A DNA stretch of 64,000 nt from Nymphaea colorata (Eukaryota; Streptophyta; Magnoliopsida; Nymphaeales; Nymphaeaceae), in contig NC_045142.1 of NCBI RefSeq assembly GCF_008831285.2, positions 11,796,716 through 11,860,715 of the forward strand, in the 5' to 3' direction. Below are positions 1 to 12,500 of the stretch, piece after piece (positions within the stretch are counted from its first letter, which is position 1; each line of letters starts with the position of its first letter). The notes beneath the pieces are model-generated. The model saw nothing but the letters and a program-made list of their open reading frames with translations. It was not told where the DNA came from and did not search any database. The position numbers and the translations under genes are program-made.

Positions 1-1953
1 CAAATTACTCTACTTCATGAGATAATAGACTACTGCTAATCCATGAGTCTATGGCATATGTATTTTGGTCTAGACATTGAACTAATTGAGAGTATTTTGG
101 AACCTAATGTCATATTTCGTTTTGAACACATATTCTTAAATTAACATACTTGTTGAATGTGGATGTGGTTTGTTAAATCTTTTTAATATCAAATGGATTG
201 ACATATGTCATGAACTTCACTACTTATGCTTTGTTCTTGAATATAAGCTGATATTATTCGCAGTATGTGCCATGATGTTTTGATTCAGCTTGTATTTTGA
301 AAGAAACAATCTTGTCTTGTAAATGTGCAAGAAGATTGAATGTGGATGGCATTGGAGAATTCTAGATGATGCCCATGAGGACTTCTCAATTAAGTAGCTT
401 CATAATTTCTATATATGATAGTATCTAGAGCAATTATTGATTTACCAATTTATTACACAAACACGTGCACATAGTGGAGCAGATAATGTCAATTTTTTCC
501 TTAACATGTGCATTTGTTGGATTAGGAAAATCACAAACTATAGTTTTCCAAATAAAAGAATTTTGAGTTTGAAATGTAACTCATCCACATTTAAAAAAAA
601 AATAAAGTTTCTTTTCCTATGCAGCCCGTCCATATTCTGTTCTTTTGGTTGGCTATGTTATTGAAGGAGAACTTTAGTTAATAATATGATTGTTTGTCTT
701 GTCATTTCTGAGAAGATTGACACAACAGTTGGGGCAGAGGCTGGTAGACAACCTGTTCTCATTTCGAAGTCTCAGGACATTAACCACTTATACGGCAAAA
801 AAAAGAGAGGCTATGTACATGCAAATTGAAGTATAGGAGGAGTAGCACCCTTAAGCATGCACCTAAAACAGGCTTTGTATCTTAAGAAGACACGAGGATT
901 GATGAGTGCTTTGGATCTCTTCTAGCGGCTTGCATGCGATATTCTACTAAACCAAATTCTCTGGTCTTGACTATTACTTACCATTGGTGATGTTTTGACT
1001 GACAAACAACTTAAAGTTTGGGTGAATCTAACAAAAAGTTAGGCAAGGTAAATCTAACAAAAAGTTAGTGCATCGCATCTGGAAAAAGGTGAGTTGCTTT
1101 GAGAGTACAAGTCTTTATCTCTTCTGACTGCTTCCTGTCTGCCAATGTATCTTTAATTTAGTCGTGGCGACAAACTCGTTCCTCCATTTTCTCAAGGGAC
1201 CATTTTTTCAACTGCAATGGAGATATCAATGGAAAAATTTTCTTGGATGTCCAATCAAGTGGGTGATCTTTTCAAATTAAACATTTTTTGATGTAGCAGG
1301 TAAAAGCTATCGGACGGTCAAGTAGACATCACATCAATAGAAACCATGGCACTGTAATTTAGCTTGGCACGTGTCACATATTATTCAGCTCAAGCGAGTC
1401 CAGCTTTACAACTGAGTTCAGTTGAGCTTTGTTGGTGAGTTTGAACTTGTTACATTTTTTCTTATTTCTTTTTTCCTTTAAATGAAAGTAAAAACAAAAT
1501 AAATGTTAAAATTTATCATCCATTACCTTAATGCCTTTTAAGATTACCAAACAAGAAAAACACGAGTCAAATTGTTTTTAAATAAACCAAGCTGGTGTAA
1601 CTCAAACTTCACCAGTGGTGGAGCCAAAAAAATTGATTAGAATGGCACTTGTTTAAACAAATTCAAATTTGGTGAGCATATATATATATATATATATGAA
1701 TAAATATTTAAGATTTCGCCCACATCAACCACAATGTGGCTATTCCACTGAACTGAACACATTTTTATAACTCAAATTTTAGTGCAAGTTCATCCTTCAC
1801 TAGTTTGACATACGTTACTACAAACCCAACCACGTTGGCCGACTCATTGCACGTCCCTATATTCACAGTGCCCTATCCAGGCAGGGACTAGCTCCGCTTG
1901 CACTCTTATCCAACCTAAATAATTTCAAAAATACCGCAACTCCTCCTTTGGTG

Positions 1954-1963
1954 TATATATATT
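1954..1963 (+). promoter_or_regulatory. TATA box of the A1 PLR exon-1 relic
   Basis: The sequence tatatatatt lies about 60 bases before the ATG at 2,024. The same position holds a TATA-like element in copies B and C, inside a conserved context ending in a 'gcgcac' motif. It is probably a dead promoter, because the gene behind it is broken. Confidence 0.5.
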
Positions 1964-2023
1964 TTGCGCACTGGGTGTGCACGCGACTCACTCTCAGTGA
2001 GAAGAAGGGGATATACAACGTCC

Positions 2024-2322
2024 ATGGATTCAAGCACCAAAGGCTACATCGGCGCTTGGATAACCAAGGCCTGCCTGGCTTCTCCCAAGCACCAGTCCTT
2101 CTTTCTCACCGGCCCTACCACTCATGCCATCATTTACAAGCTGCCACTCCTCCTCTCCTACAAGCAAGCAGGTGCTACGCTGGTGGAGGCCTCCCTGGAC
2201 GACCATGAATCTCTGGTCTCCTCCTCTCTGAGATCGACTACGTCATATCCGTCATCGCCGAAGAGCAAATTGAACAGCAGCTCAAGCTCGTCCAGGCCAT
2301 CAAGCAAGTTGGAACCATAAAG
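2024..2322 (+). pseudogene. PLR-like reductase exon 1, damaged copy A1
   Basis: This is homologous to exon 1 of the intact gene at 55,331-55,648, with the same ATG context and the same donor site (AAG|GTCTTT). Two lesions disable it. An 18-base in-frame loss right after the first four codons removes the front of the glycine-rich NADPH-binding loop (GxxGxxG). Then a one-base deletion in the C run after 'ctggtctcc' (about 2,222) shifts the frame for the last third. About ten further substitutions separate it from copies B and C. No exon 2 follows; the intron is cut at about 2,501 by the copia/X block. In family terms this would have been the Rossmann-fold N-terminus of an NADPH reductase. It is not translatable into a working domain. 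Confidence 0.93.
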
Positions 2323-2500
2323 GTCTTTCTCTCTATCTCCCTAGATCTCTCTCTGGCTTAGACCATAGATGCGTTTGTTGAAAATGTAATTAGCTCTGCT
2401 AATTGGGTCGACTCATCTTGCCTATTAGATCCACTGATCAAATTAGCGTTCGTGTTTAAACTAATCAACTGTGATGCTCTGTGGGAAAAATTAACAGAGG

Positions 2501-3480
2501 ATGTTTAGTATAGAGGCTGCTCACCTCATTCGGAAGATCATCATCATGTCAGCTATTGCTTTTATCATGACGACATTTACTTTACTTCCCATTCAACTAC
2601 CAGCAATGATCTTGTGTTTGGCAATTTCCTTATTGTAAGTGCATTTAAACTACTGAGTCGATTCTTTGAGGGGTTTGCTCTAACTGATTGTTCAGAGCTT
2701 TGATCATAATTAGCTATAAAAAATTACCTTTTCATTGGTATCAATGAAAGTTTTTTCATCAACCTTACTAAATTTTTGGTTTTCTTCACTGTTCATCTGG
2801 CAAAAGACTGTTACAAATAGTACCAACAGAAAGCAAATTTGAAGTCATAAGAATGTGAATGTTAGACTGACTAAATCATCTCCAAGCCATATAAAATCTG
2901 AAAAATTCTTTATCATTTAATTTGTATTTTTAGGTGAGCCAAATAAGTTGTATTATGACAATATAAGTCCATCTCATTCCATTTCCCTTTAATAATGTAA
3001 ATGTCCTCATCAATGTCATATTTCCTTTCTAAAGGTTTCCTTAGCAACATCCTAGACTCACACTCCTCATAATTACAATCATTGGGAGGAGGCTTGCGTT
3101 TTCTTCCATTAAAATGTTTTGTTTTTTATTTTCTACTAAGATACAAAGTGGCACCTTACGACTAATTCAAGTAGTTCATACCATTCAACCAAACATTATA
3201 AAAAGTACATGATACCACAATAATTTTTTGTTGAAGAGATGACCCTTGTGTTGAAGAGAATGCATGGGAACCAATTGATTCTTCTTTATCTTCAAATTCC
3301 ATGAGCACGTTGAGAATGAATGATCAAGATAAAGCACTGAATCATAAACTGGCAGTCTAATATCATGAAGTACTGAACACAATAGGAAAAGTAGAAATTC
3401 AGTTCGCACAAGCAAGGCAACATTTAACATGTTTGAACTAGATAGATCTAAATCAATAAGGGAAACTCTCAAAATCAATT
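2501..3480 (-). mobile_element. Ty1/copia gag remnant at the left end of block X (copy A1)
   Basis: Read on the minus strand, about 2,590-2,650 gives a decayed CCHC zinc knuckle: a CTY...KE start, then after a frameshift TQDHCW followed by LNGK. This is typical of copia Gag. The sequence is homologous to 23,493-24,480, where it continues in frame towards a copia protease motif, so X begins inside a copia element. The rest (3,185-3,478, minus) is open for about 97 codons and is also present in the other two X copies, but I do not recognise it. Stops and frameshifts abound. Confidence 0.6.
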
Positions 3481-4839
3481 TTCATTCATGGTGTTTATAT
3501 GCAAAATATTTTATTTTTTACACGTAAACCTTTCGAAAAGAAAGGAATTGGTAACTTGTCAACAATTTTTTAAGTGAAAAGAAAACTAGGGAGGTGGAAC
3601 CCGCTTGTTAGTAGAAGAAGACTTTGAAAACTAAGATTAAAATAGGATTTTGAAAAATGTTTTGAAATAGATCTTGAAAGAAATTTTCAAACGTGAGAAA
3701 CTGTGATTGATTTTCAAAACTGTAACATAAAAGATGTTAATGAAAAGTAGTTTTTTTTGCACCTTAACTATAGCCATTTATGTAAATAAGGTCCAATTTC
3801 ATTAATTTCTAGGAGGAAAGTAAGTATATGACTGATGTTGGAGTCAACCATGGGTGAGAGATTGAAAATGTGAGTGCTAGTGCATGTGATCAAATCACAA
3901 CATGATAGAAAAAAAAAAGTAAATGCATAACTAACATTAAGCAAGGAATTAAATATTCCACTAATTTCTTTTGATTTTCAATTATAAATTGGAATTAAAT
4001 GAAATAATAAAGAAAGAAATCAACAACTACACAATAAAGATAAACAAAGATATCAATGCAAAGCTAGCAAAAGATATGGCCCGCTCTCTTTCATTACTTA
4101 AGGGAAAACAAATAGATGTTGTACATCACAAAACAATGAGAGTAAATACCAAACCTCAGAATAGCCAACACAACGGGCGAGGGTGTCTCAAATCATCCAA
4201 TGTTTCTACACAACAAGCAATAGTGTCAAATCATCCAACAAATCCCAAACAGAATACAAATTTACAACAATATCAAGACACGTAAGACTTAGGGTAATTT
4301 TAGCATGGTTACAATTGCAAAAATACACAGTACCCATTGTTCCATTAAATGAGGCATACCAAAGTCCCTGATTCTTATATATTCTTATGACCATCTTTTT
4401 CAAAGATTGCAGTCACTTCTTTGGGCTTCAAACCATATATCTCATGGCATCTACACAAAAATATTATCAAGCAAGATCTACCAAAAAAGTAAAATAAAAT
4501 AAAAAATCAATAGCATACCATATTTAATCTTCCACAACCAGTCTAACACCTTCATGAATTACCTCTCAATTCATAGATTCACCACAAATGCTTACTTCTA
4601 CATAACTTTCTAGCCAATACATACCGATTGGATTAAAATCTCAAATTGTAAAGGGATGGCCATGGAACTGGCTTAGTACTTTTATTCATCCATAAAACTA
4701 CATCTCTACAAATTTTTTACCACTTAACACCAAAAATCAATGCTCTAATATCGTCCCTTATAGCCCAGCCCACTTCTTTGTCACCCTTAGCATTCTACAA
4801 CTTCCCAAGATGTCAGATCATCATTGAGAAGCCAATTGT
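3481..4839. other. Anonymous AT-rich part of block X
   Basis: No gene or domain seen. It is homologous to 24,481-25,580 and 41,321-42,640. ORFs such as 3,971-4,285 are lysine/asparagine-rich translations of AT-rich DNA with no family signature. The stretch may be untranslated sequence of the copia or LINE remnants on either side. Confidence 0.5.
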
Positions 4840-5340
4840 GAAAAACTTTTCATTCATTTCATCTTAAATTTTTTCATCAATTTCATTTTTAATTTACTAC
4901 TGCACCACCAATCCAAAATGTCCTTTAGTGAATGATCTACTATAAATGAAACATTAAATTTTTGCAAATGAAAATGCCAAGCAAAATCAGTAGCCTTACA
5001 ATGCAAAAATAAGTGAAGGCATGTTTCTCAGCTACAAATCAAGTAAAACATTTATTCACCAATGTTAGGCCAATAGTTAAAAATGCAACCCTCTATGGCC
5101 AAAAAAGTAAAGAACTTGGCTCTTAGTACTGCATCACAGGCCCATCCTCCAACTTCCAACAATCCTGTCAACTCTAATTCTTTCATATAATATCATTTCT
5201 AGACAAATAATAAGCTTCTACAATACTCCAGACCAGTTTATTTTTATCATTAGTTAAAACAATGGTTTTAAAAACATAGCTTAAGCAAAGAGATCTCAAT
5301 TCATGAACAACTGTAGTTGAACGAATTTGTTTGACCATGA
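4840..5340 (-). mobile_element. LINE (non-LTR retrotransposon) zf-RVT remnant, copy A1
   Basis: The minus-strand translation across a frameshift has an 'RVAFLTIGL' stretch, a later 'LFLHCKATDFAW' stretch, and then 'LKDILDWW'. That order matches the zinc-binding domain (zf-RVT) behind the reverse transcriptase in plant L1-type LINEs. Only this C-terminal piece survives, with in-frame stops. The same piece occurs at about 25,580-26,030 and 42,641-43,170. The reading is most open in the 42,641-42,823 copy. Confidence 0.6.
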
Positions 5341-5364
5341 CAGTTGGAATACCAGGCCCATGTT

Positions 5365-5848
5365 TAGAGGTTGTGTTGATATTATGATTGTCTATCTTCT
5401 TTAGTTTCTCATTCTGTTGTGGATGATGCTCATTTGATTAGGTAGCTTGAAGGACAGGGATTGTTGGGTGGGACATGTCTAATGTCACATGCATACCCCT
5501 TGACTCTTAATATTTGCATCTATAGGGGTTTATCTGCACATATATGTAGACCATTTTTTGTTAGTCTGAAACAACAACTGCGAGAGTTCTAACTCTCCTG
5601 CAGATGATTTGAAGGTTTGCTTATGAATACGTGTTCTTCATCAAAACAATTAACTACTAGGAAAAGTCATGCCTCGTACTAATTAATCGGGCAAGTTATC
5701 TATACACAAATAGGTAGACTGGGCCATGCTTAGCTACATAGGTGAGTGATTTTTTTGCTTCTGATTGGTGAACGTAACCCTACAAAAAAAAAATCTCTGG
5801 CTATATTTCTCTTTCACACCCACCTGTGTATGACATTACAGTGCTACA
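5365..5848 (+). repeat. 5' LTR remnant of the Ty3-type element, copy A1
   Basis: This is homologous to the last ~480 bases of the 3' LTR (about 12,490-12,960). Shared landmarks are a 'tatcttctttag' string, 'acatatatgta', 'gaaggtttgcttatgaata' and a 'gtgtatgac' string near the end. It ends in ..CA just before the primer-binding site. The beginning of the LTR is missing: it abuts LINE sequence directly. Confidence 0.65.
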
Positions 5849-5854
5849 TTGAAT

Positions 5855-5866
5855 TGGTATCAGAGG
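5855..5866 (+). other. Retrotransposon primer-binding site (initiator-Met tRNA type)
   Basis: TGGTATCAGAGG lies a few bases after the 5' LTR end. It matches the 3' end of plant initiator methionine tRNA with one change at the last base. The same site is at about 43,674-43,685 in copy B and degenerate at about 26,697 in X'. Confidence 0.75.
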
Positions 5867-6249
5867 GAAGCTTGTTCGTCTTTCAGATCAGCCTCTAATC
5901 AAAACTTCATTCAACAGATGAGTTGCAGGTAAAGGTTATTAGTATGATACTGAAAAATGCATTATAGCTTACACTAAGCAAAATAAGTAAAAAAAAAAAT
6001 TAATAAGAAATAATTTTGTGGATTTTAGAAAGCAAAGCTTTACTCCACTAAAAAAATGTTTTAATATACTATGAGGGCCATGAATGGGGTGACCAGGTTG
6101 ACCTTATGGAAATTTTAATGACAATTTCTAGGTCTATGCGAACCCTGGCCCAGGCGATTACACAGCTGGTAGAACTGGCTTCACCATCAAACCCACCATA
6201 ACACCTCAACCAGATACCAACAGCTAGCATAAGGATTTCATGGATTGAA

Positions 6250-7010
6250 TTTACCAAAATTTATAGGAGGTGCATATACAATGGATGCTAATGACTTGGT
6301 GAAAACCAAGAGGCTTTTGAACCGACCGATGCCCCAAAAAACTTAAAACCTACGTATGGCACTCACATGTTGGCAGAAGTGCAAAACATTGGTAGAAAAC
6401 CATCAAGTATACAAAGTTTGTTAGTAAGGAAATTAATGGAAGCATTTCAGATAGAACTTCACTGAGAAGTATATTCCTGACCATGTCAAGGAAAAAAGAA
6501 CGCAACAATTCCTTGAGTTGGATCAGTGTGGTAGGACTCTCGAAGAGTATATTAGAAAAATACTACCCAAACACCTTTAATGTTGAAGAGGCTAGAACAA
6601 ATAAGTTCATCAGAAGATTGAACAGTTTAAGGTTAAGGATGGTGGAAACAAGGCCAATAGATCTGATGTAGGCAGTTGAAAAGCAGACTTGGATGGATGA
6701 GACTCTGTGTTAGATTCAAGCTCATGGAAAAAAAATTATGAGTTTGGAATATCGTCACAAGTCCCAGTTAAGAAACCTTTTGGGCCTAAGCACAGGCTTT
6801 TTCCACCACACCTAGGTTGTAGGCCTTTTCCATCAAATAGGCTAACAAGGAAAAGTGCCATTTATGCCATTGATTGAGCCTTGGAAGATTGTGTCCTATG
6901 CTTAGAAGGGTACATTTTAATTGTGGTGGACAAAGACATTTTTTGGGAGAATCGCCTAAGGGACAAGAAGTTTCGCTATGAGAACCACTTCAAATCTCAC
7001 CCAGTCAGTC
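6250..7010 (+). pseudogene. Ty3-type gag remnant, copy A1
   Basis: The translation across frames shows the landmarks of a plant Ty3 Gag: a helix-rich segment around 6,440-6,660 (RKKERN..FLELD-like, then EEARTNKFIRRL) and a decayed CCHC knuckle around 6,905-6,960. The knuckle is best preserved in X' at about 27,340-27,410 (NCGGQRHF..ES). Several stops and frameshifts interrupt it. The aspartic protease expected next is missing: the sequence passes almost directly from the knuckle to the start of reverse transcriptase. Confidence 0.75.
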
Positions 7011-7026
7011 ACCACAATCTACCAAT

Positions 7027-9525
7027 CGACTTAAAAATAAGAATGGCACCAGCTGAACTAGAAGAATTAAATAGGAAAATGCAATAGCTTTTCAACAAAG
7101 GATTTATCAGACCGAGTGCATCATCTAGGGGCGCACCTGTGTTATTTGTAAATAAGAAGGATGATTCATTTCAGTTATGCATTGATTATCGGATATTAAA
7201 TCAAGTAACCACCAATAAAAACTATCACCTCACCATAATTGAAGACCTATTAGATAAGATACAGAACACTTGTGTATTCTCTAAGATTAACTTTAGATCG
7301 GCTATCACCAACTGAGAATTGAAGAAGAGGACATCCCTAAGACTGCTTTTTGAAAATGGTATATACATTATGAGTTTCATGTTCCTTCTTTTGGTTGACT
7401 AATGTGCCTTCTATGTTGATGAATTTAATAAACTTATTCAAAGAACTTATTCACCAGTTTCATATTGTGTTTATTGATGACATATTAATTTATTCATCTA
7501 CTCGTAAAGACCCTGCGGAATACTTAAGAAAGGTATTGAGCATTCTTTGACAACACAAATTATATGCAAAATTCTCAAAGTATGAATTTTGAATGTCTAA
7601 GATTAGCTTCTAGAGACATATTATTCCAAGCAGTGAAATTGCATTGGAAAACCAAAGTTGTTTCAGTTCGCAAATGGAAGACTCCTTCTAATATTACTGA
7701 ACTGAAAGTGTTCCTTGGATTAATTGGACACTACAAAAGATTTATATAAGGATTCTCTCAGTTAGCACTTCCTATAACTATGCTTTTGAAAAAAGAAAAC
7801 AACATTTGATTGGAAAGGAAAATGTGATCACAGTTTTCAGACTTTGGAAAATATGACATATGTTTTGGCTATTCCATCTGGTAAGGAAGGGTTTGCCATA
7901 TACACCGATGCTTCTAAATATGGTTATAGAGCAGTCTTGATGTAGAATAGGCAAGTCATTCCTTATGCATCACACCAACTATGTCCACATGGGTGTAACC
8001 ACCCAACTCATGTTTGGAAGTGAGGGCAGCTGTTCATGCCTTAAAGATGTGGCAAGCCTACCTATAGTTTGAATTATTTACAGACCAGAAGTCACTTATA
8101 TATTTTCTCAGAAAGACTTGAACATTGGGTGGAGTATTTGATGGACTATTTTAAGATGTCATACTGCTCTGGTTCGCAAATGTTGTAGCATATGCCCCCT
8201 ACTTGCAAAGGTAATGTGACTATAGGAAGTATGATTGTCCAAACATAAAAATTGATTGAAAGATTGACTTCCTTTCATCCCTTTCAACCTACCCCCAAGA
8301 ACATTTACTTGTGTGCAACAATGCTAAGTAATCTAATTGAGATCATTTCACAGAAACAAAAGAATGATCTTGATTATAGTCGATGCATGCTCATTGTAAG
8401 AATGATCAATCTGACTTTTCGTTGGACAATAATGATAGTGTTTGCTTCCAAGACCATTTATAGGTTCCAAATAATGCAGATATAAGAAAGGAACTATTGG
8501 ACAAACTACATGCTTATAAGCATGCAATTCATCCAGGAACAAAAAAAATTATCAAGATGCTCAGCAAAAATTCTGGTGGTCAGGAATAAAATCTGATATC
8601 ACTAAACATGTGGAAAATGTGCAATTTACCAACAAATTTAAGCAGAACATCAAGAGTCTAGAGGTTTATTTCAGCCATTGAGACAATGACATGTGGAAAA
8701 TGTTCTATTTACCATCAACTTGCATTGGGGACTCAATTACATATGATTTCTGCATTCCACCCTTAAAACTGATGGACAATATAAATGACAATTTAACCCT
8801 AGAACACATGTTACAAGCATGTTCTCTAGAATGTAAAGGTGAATGGGACAAACATGTAAAACTAGCTGAATTGGCCTACAAACATTAGCTGCCATTGTAA
8901 TATCGGCTTGACACCTTTTGAAGCTTTATATGGATGTCCATGTTGGTCGCCTATGTACTGGGAAGAAATTGGTGACAAAAAATTGGAACATCCTCTAGTT
9001 CAACAGCACTATGTTGATCAAGTCAAGTTGATATGGAACAAATTATCAGCTGCTTAGGATTGTTAAAAACGTTATCCTGAGATGGGGCAATGACCTCTAA
9101 GTTTTGATGGAAATTGGGGACCATGTATTTTAATGTATGCCCTCAATCAGAGTATTTTAAGGACTGGTAAGAGGAGAAAATTGAATTCTAGATTTATTGG
9201 ACCTTTTAAAATTCTAGGAAGAATTGGTGAAAAAGTTTACCAACTATCAATGCCACCACAATACTCTCAGGTTCATAATGTCTTTCATGTGTCAATGCTG
9301 TGAAAGTATGTACTAGATCCTAGTCATGTGATTACCCATCATGGTTTATTAGTTCAAGAAGAATTGACATAAACAAAACGAACAATCTGCATAGTTAATG
9401 AGCATGAACAGTTGTTGAGAACAAAAACATACCAGTAGTAAGTTGAATGATAACACCATGGGACCACTGATAGTACTTGGGAATTGAAAGCTGATATGCA
9501 GAAACCTTTTCCCTGACCATTTATA
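7027..9525 (+). pseudogene. Ty3-type pol remnant (RT-RNase H-integrase), copy A1
   Basis: Domain order RT, RNase H, integrase identifies Ty3/gypsy rather than copia. RT starts near 7,042 (RMAPAELEEL) and contains [19 protein letters not shown] (frame broken here) and the catalytic FIDD at 7,470-7,481. RNase H follows with IYTDASKYG near 7,900. Integrase keeps its C-terminal part: FEALYG near 8,922 and the GPF-type motif 'RFIGPFKIL' at about 9,195, then FHVSML. The integrase core is largely deleted between about 8,560 and 8,760, so the first acidic residues of the DDE triad are gone. Many stops. Nothing here can be autonomous. Confidence 0.9.
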
Positions 9526-9559
9526 TAGACATTAGAAATTTCGAGGATGAAATTATCTT

Positions 9560-9572
9560 AAGGGGGGTAAGA
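9560..9572 (+). other. Polypurine tract before the Ty3-type 3' LTR
   Basis: The purine-rich run aaggggggtaaga lies directly before TGTAACATC, the start of the 3' LTR. The same arrangement recurs at 30,002-30,014. It is absent from copy B, where a deletion removed it. Confidence 0.75.
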
Positions 9573-9573
9573 T

Positions 9574-12500
9574 TGTAACATCTAGCTTCTTAGTACTGAA
9601 ATCAGATTATGAGTTATTGTTTTAGCGCTAAAAGTTCTTGAAACTCACTACGTTCTTATGTGAATATTGTTAAGAAATAATATCGAAATCAAGAACTAAA
9701 AATACTTATAAAATCTATCAACTTACTTTTGTTTTTATTTCAAACCAGATGGAAAAAAGGACGTCTGATTGTTACGAAGCTCACAACCAAACTGGGAGAC
9801 TATAATACTCCAATGCCCAATGAGATGGGTATTTGGTCATTGGTTAGTGGCCTGCTTGTTATTACTGACCATGACAAGGGTAGATTAGTAATTGAGTGAT
9901 CTGAAATTACATTATGTTAATCACAATTAAATTTAAGTTAATGATAATTTAAGACACTAAATACAGAGGAGAAGGAGCGAAGCTCTTATGCTAAGATTAA
10001 TCACTATGCTGAATTGGAATTGAAATTAATTATTAAAAAATCTAACTAAATTCTATAACCTCTTCTTATTATTTAATTAATTTTTATCACCCTCTTTATA
10101 ATAAAATGTTTAAAAACACATAAAGTATAACAAAACATAAATTTTAGTATTTAAAAGCAGCCACCCTGTTGCCATCAGTGATTTGGAGGACAAGAGAGAG
10201 AAAATGATGGAAAAATAGAGACAAGGAGAGAGAAAGAGGTGGATGAGAGAGAAAGCAAGGAGCAAGAAAATTTTGGTTGACAGTAAAACCTTGCCAAATC
10301 CACCCACATGTATGTCGTACATCTAGAATAGAAATTTTTGCAGAAACCAAAGGTATGGTGAAAATATTGCAATATCATTGATTGTACATAAATTTATAGG
10401 TTTCGCTCATAGGAATTATAGCTTCTTCTCCTATGCTGCACTTTGCAGCTATTCTCTACAATTCTTATGGATTGGAACCATGAAAAACATATTGGTAGGT
10501 GAGTTTTTAACGTATTTTCATTTGAAACTTTAGAGCGCACACATGGCACGTGTGAGCAACGAACAGACTATACCAACGATGCACGTGTGAGCAACAAACG
10601 AACTCTACCAACGATGTTTGTGTAACTTAATTGTCTAGGCTTGGTTGAAATTCATGTCGGTTCACAAGCTAGTTCCTTATATTGTGAACCTTGACTGTAG
10701 GCCAGGCTAGGCCACGAGGGCCAGCTAGTGTTGGTCGGCCATGGCTAAACCTTGGTCAACTACAACCCAGCCCTATATAGGTAACCTTAGATATGCCCAG
10801 ATTTAATTTTAGGTTGTGTGGCCAAATGATCACCTAGAGATTTATTTTGAATTTATTGTTCATTAAGCATAATTACATTGCCCCCAAAGTTCTGCTAATC
10901 ATTTAGATTAATAAAGTTCATATTCAGTGACTTAAACAAAGTTGTAAGATTTGAGCAAAATGCTTAAGCTAGTTGAATTTATCTTAGTTCTTTGAGCATA
11001 TATACAAGCTTGTTATTCAGATGCAATTGGTCTTAAAGGAGTGTGCGACACGAAGACAAGGAACTCAAGCTATGTTAGTGATAAGTTGAGTTCCGAGAGT
11101 GATGTTGTGCAATGATAAACTTGTGTTTTAGCTCTGAAAAAATTGTAATTAATAAAGAAAGCAATGGCTTAGAGCTACTTGCTTGATAAATATATGAAAT
11201 TGTAGCTATGTGTTGATTTGGTTGATCATGATGGTTGGTTATTTATTTTACGTTATTTTTGCTTGTTGTCTGAGTTATAATTTTGATGTGGGCAATGGCT
11301 TAGAGCTACTTCTATATTTCTAAGATTTTGAATTGAAGTCTATAGACAATCGAAACCAACTGTAAAACCTAAAATGGGCCAGGTTCAGTGGCACAAGGGT
11401 CTAGGGACCAAAGATTGTGGACCCTTTTCTGAATGCAAAGATTGATTTGTTAAGTGCTCCTTTTCAAGCTACATAAAGGAGTTCATATCCGATGTGCGAC
11501 AGGGAAGTGAGTGATGAAATTACTTTGGTATCACAATTGAGCTCAACAAAATGTGGAATCATGGTAGTGGCTACCCCAAAATTGTGAGTTTCTGGTGACT
11601 CAATGTTTGGGATAGTAACCTGCACAATGGTTAGTCTTAAATATGCCGAGAAGGTGGCATCAAATGAGTTTTCTCAGTGGGTGCATGTGTGTGTATCATT
11701 GAAATTCATGCAAATATGAATTACTTGTCCATTAATTTATTTATTTATTTCATTGTTGTGACTAATATGTTTTGGTTACTTGTGTGATTCAGAGTAAGTG
11801 CTTTGGTTTGCTGGAATGTTGAGGAAACTGAGAGACCAACTTTCAGGGCTTGTAGATAAGGGAAAGAGACCCATTTTGATAATTTGATCGACTGAAATGT
11901 GTTACCTTCCCTATCTAGATCACTGCAGATTATCATACCTCCTAACCCTTCTGAACTTATGGACCAAGTATTATCACCGCGCCAGAGTGGACTTACAACC
12001 AGTGATGATATTCACCTATTAGCATTTATATCTGCCAAGAAATCTACTTCACCTAAAGGCTACGCACCTAAACCAAAGACTGATGAATATGAGTAATACC
12101 GAATACTAAAAGGTGAGACCAAAATAAAGACAAATATTTCCTTCAAGTATCCAAGAAAATCAGTGTTGTTGCACCGAGCATGGAGAATGACATGGGCAAA
12201 CTGTTGGAAACTTATCATAGTTTTGACAACTGAATTTATTATTATGAAAAGAGTCAGTAGGTTCCAATGATCCTCACTCCAAGTCGAATGAAGAGAAAGG
12301 ATACATTGGTATAGCAAAAAGGAATGGACAAAATTATGGCAGAAAGGAAAGAAGAAGAGATGCTGAAGTTATCTCAATCTATGGCTATAAATTAGCTCTT
12401 TCACATATTTGCAATGTACAGGTAATTATCGATAAAATGTTTCTACCTTACACTTATTTAAAGGAATATATGAAATTTTGTTATGATTTTTCAAGTTGAT

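Larger units (their letters stand above)
1..2500 (+). repeat. Segmental duplication, copy A: PLR 5' flank, exon 1 and start of intron 1
   Basis: Base 1 corresponds to base 37,858, and the match runs on collinearly with few differences. A more diverged third copy starts at about 52,887. The stretch 1-1,950 holds no gene: its short ORFs are not supported by composition and are not kept open between copies. It contains a direct repeat of a 'taacaaaaagttag' motif near 1,027-1,068, a G-box-like CACGTG at 1,368-1,373, and a short AT run at 1,679-1,697. The copy enters PLR exon 1 at 2,024 and ends where intron 1 is cut by foreign sequence at about 2,501. Confidence 0.85.

Noticed and set aside
3971-4285. 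104-codon Lys/Asn-rich ORF repeated at 41,800-42,114
   Set aside because: Conserved only because the DNA is a recent duplicate. In X' the frame is altered by indels; composition is that of AT-rich non-coding DNA.
5855-5866. tRNA-related sequence TGGTATCAGAG
   Set aside because: It is only the 12-base primer site of LTR elements. No tRNA gene (arms, A/B boxes) surrounds it.
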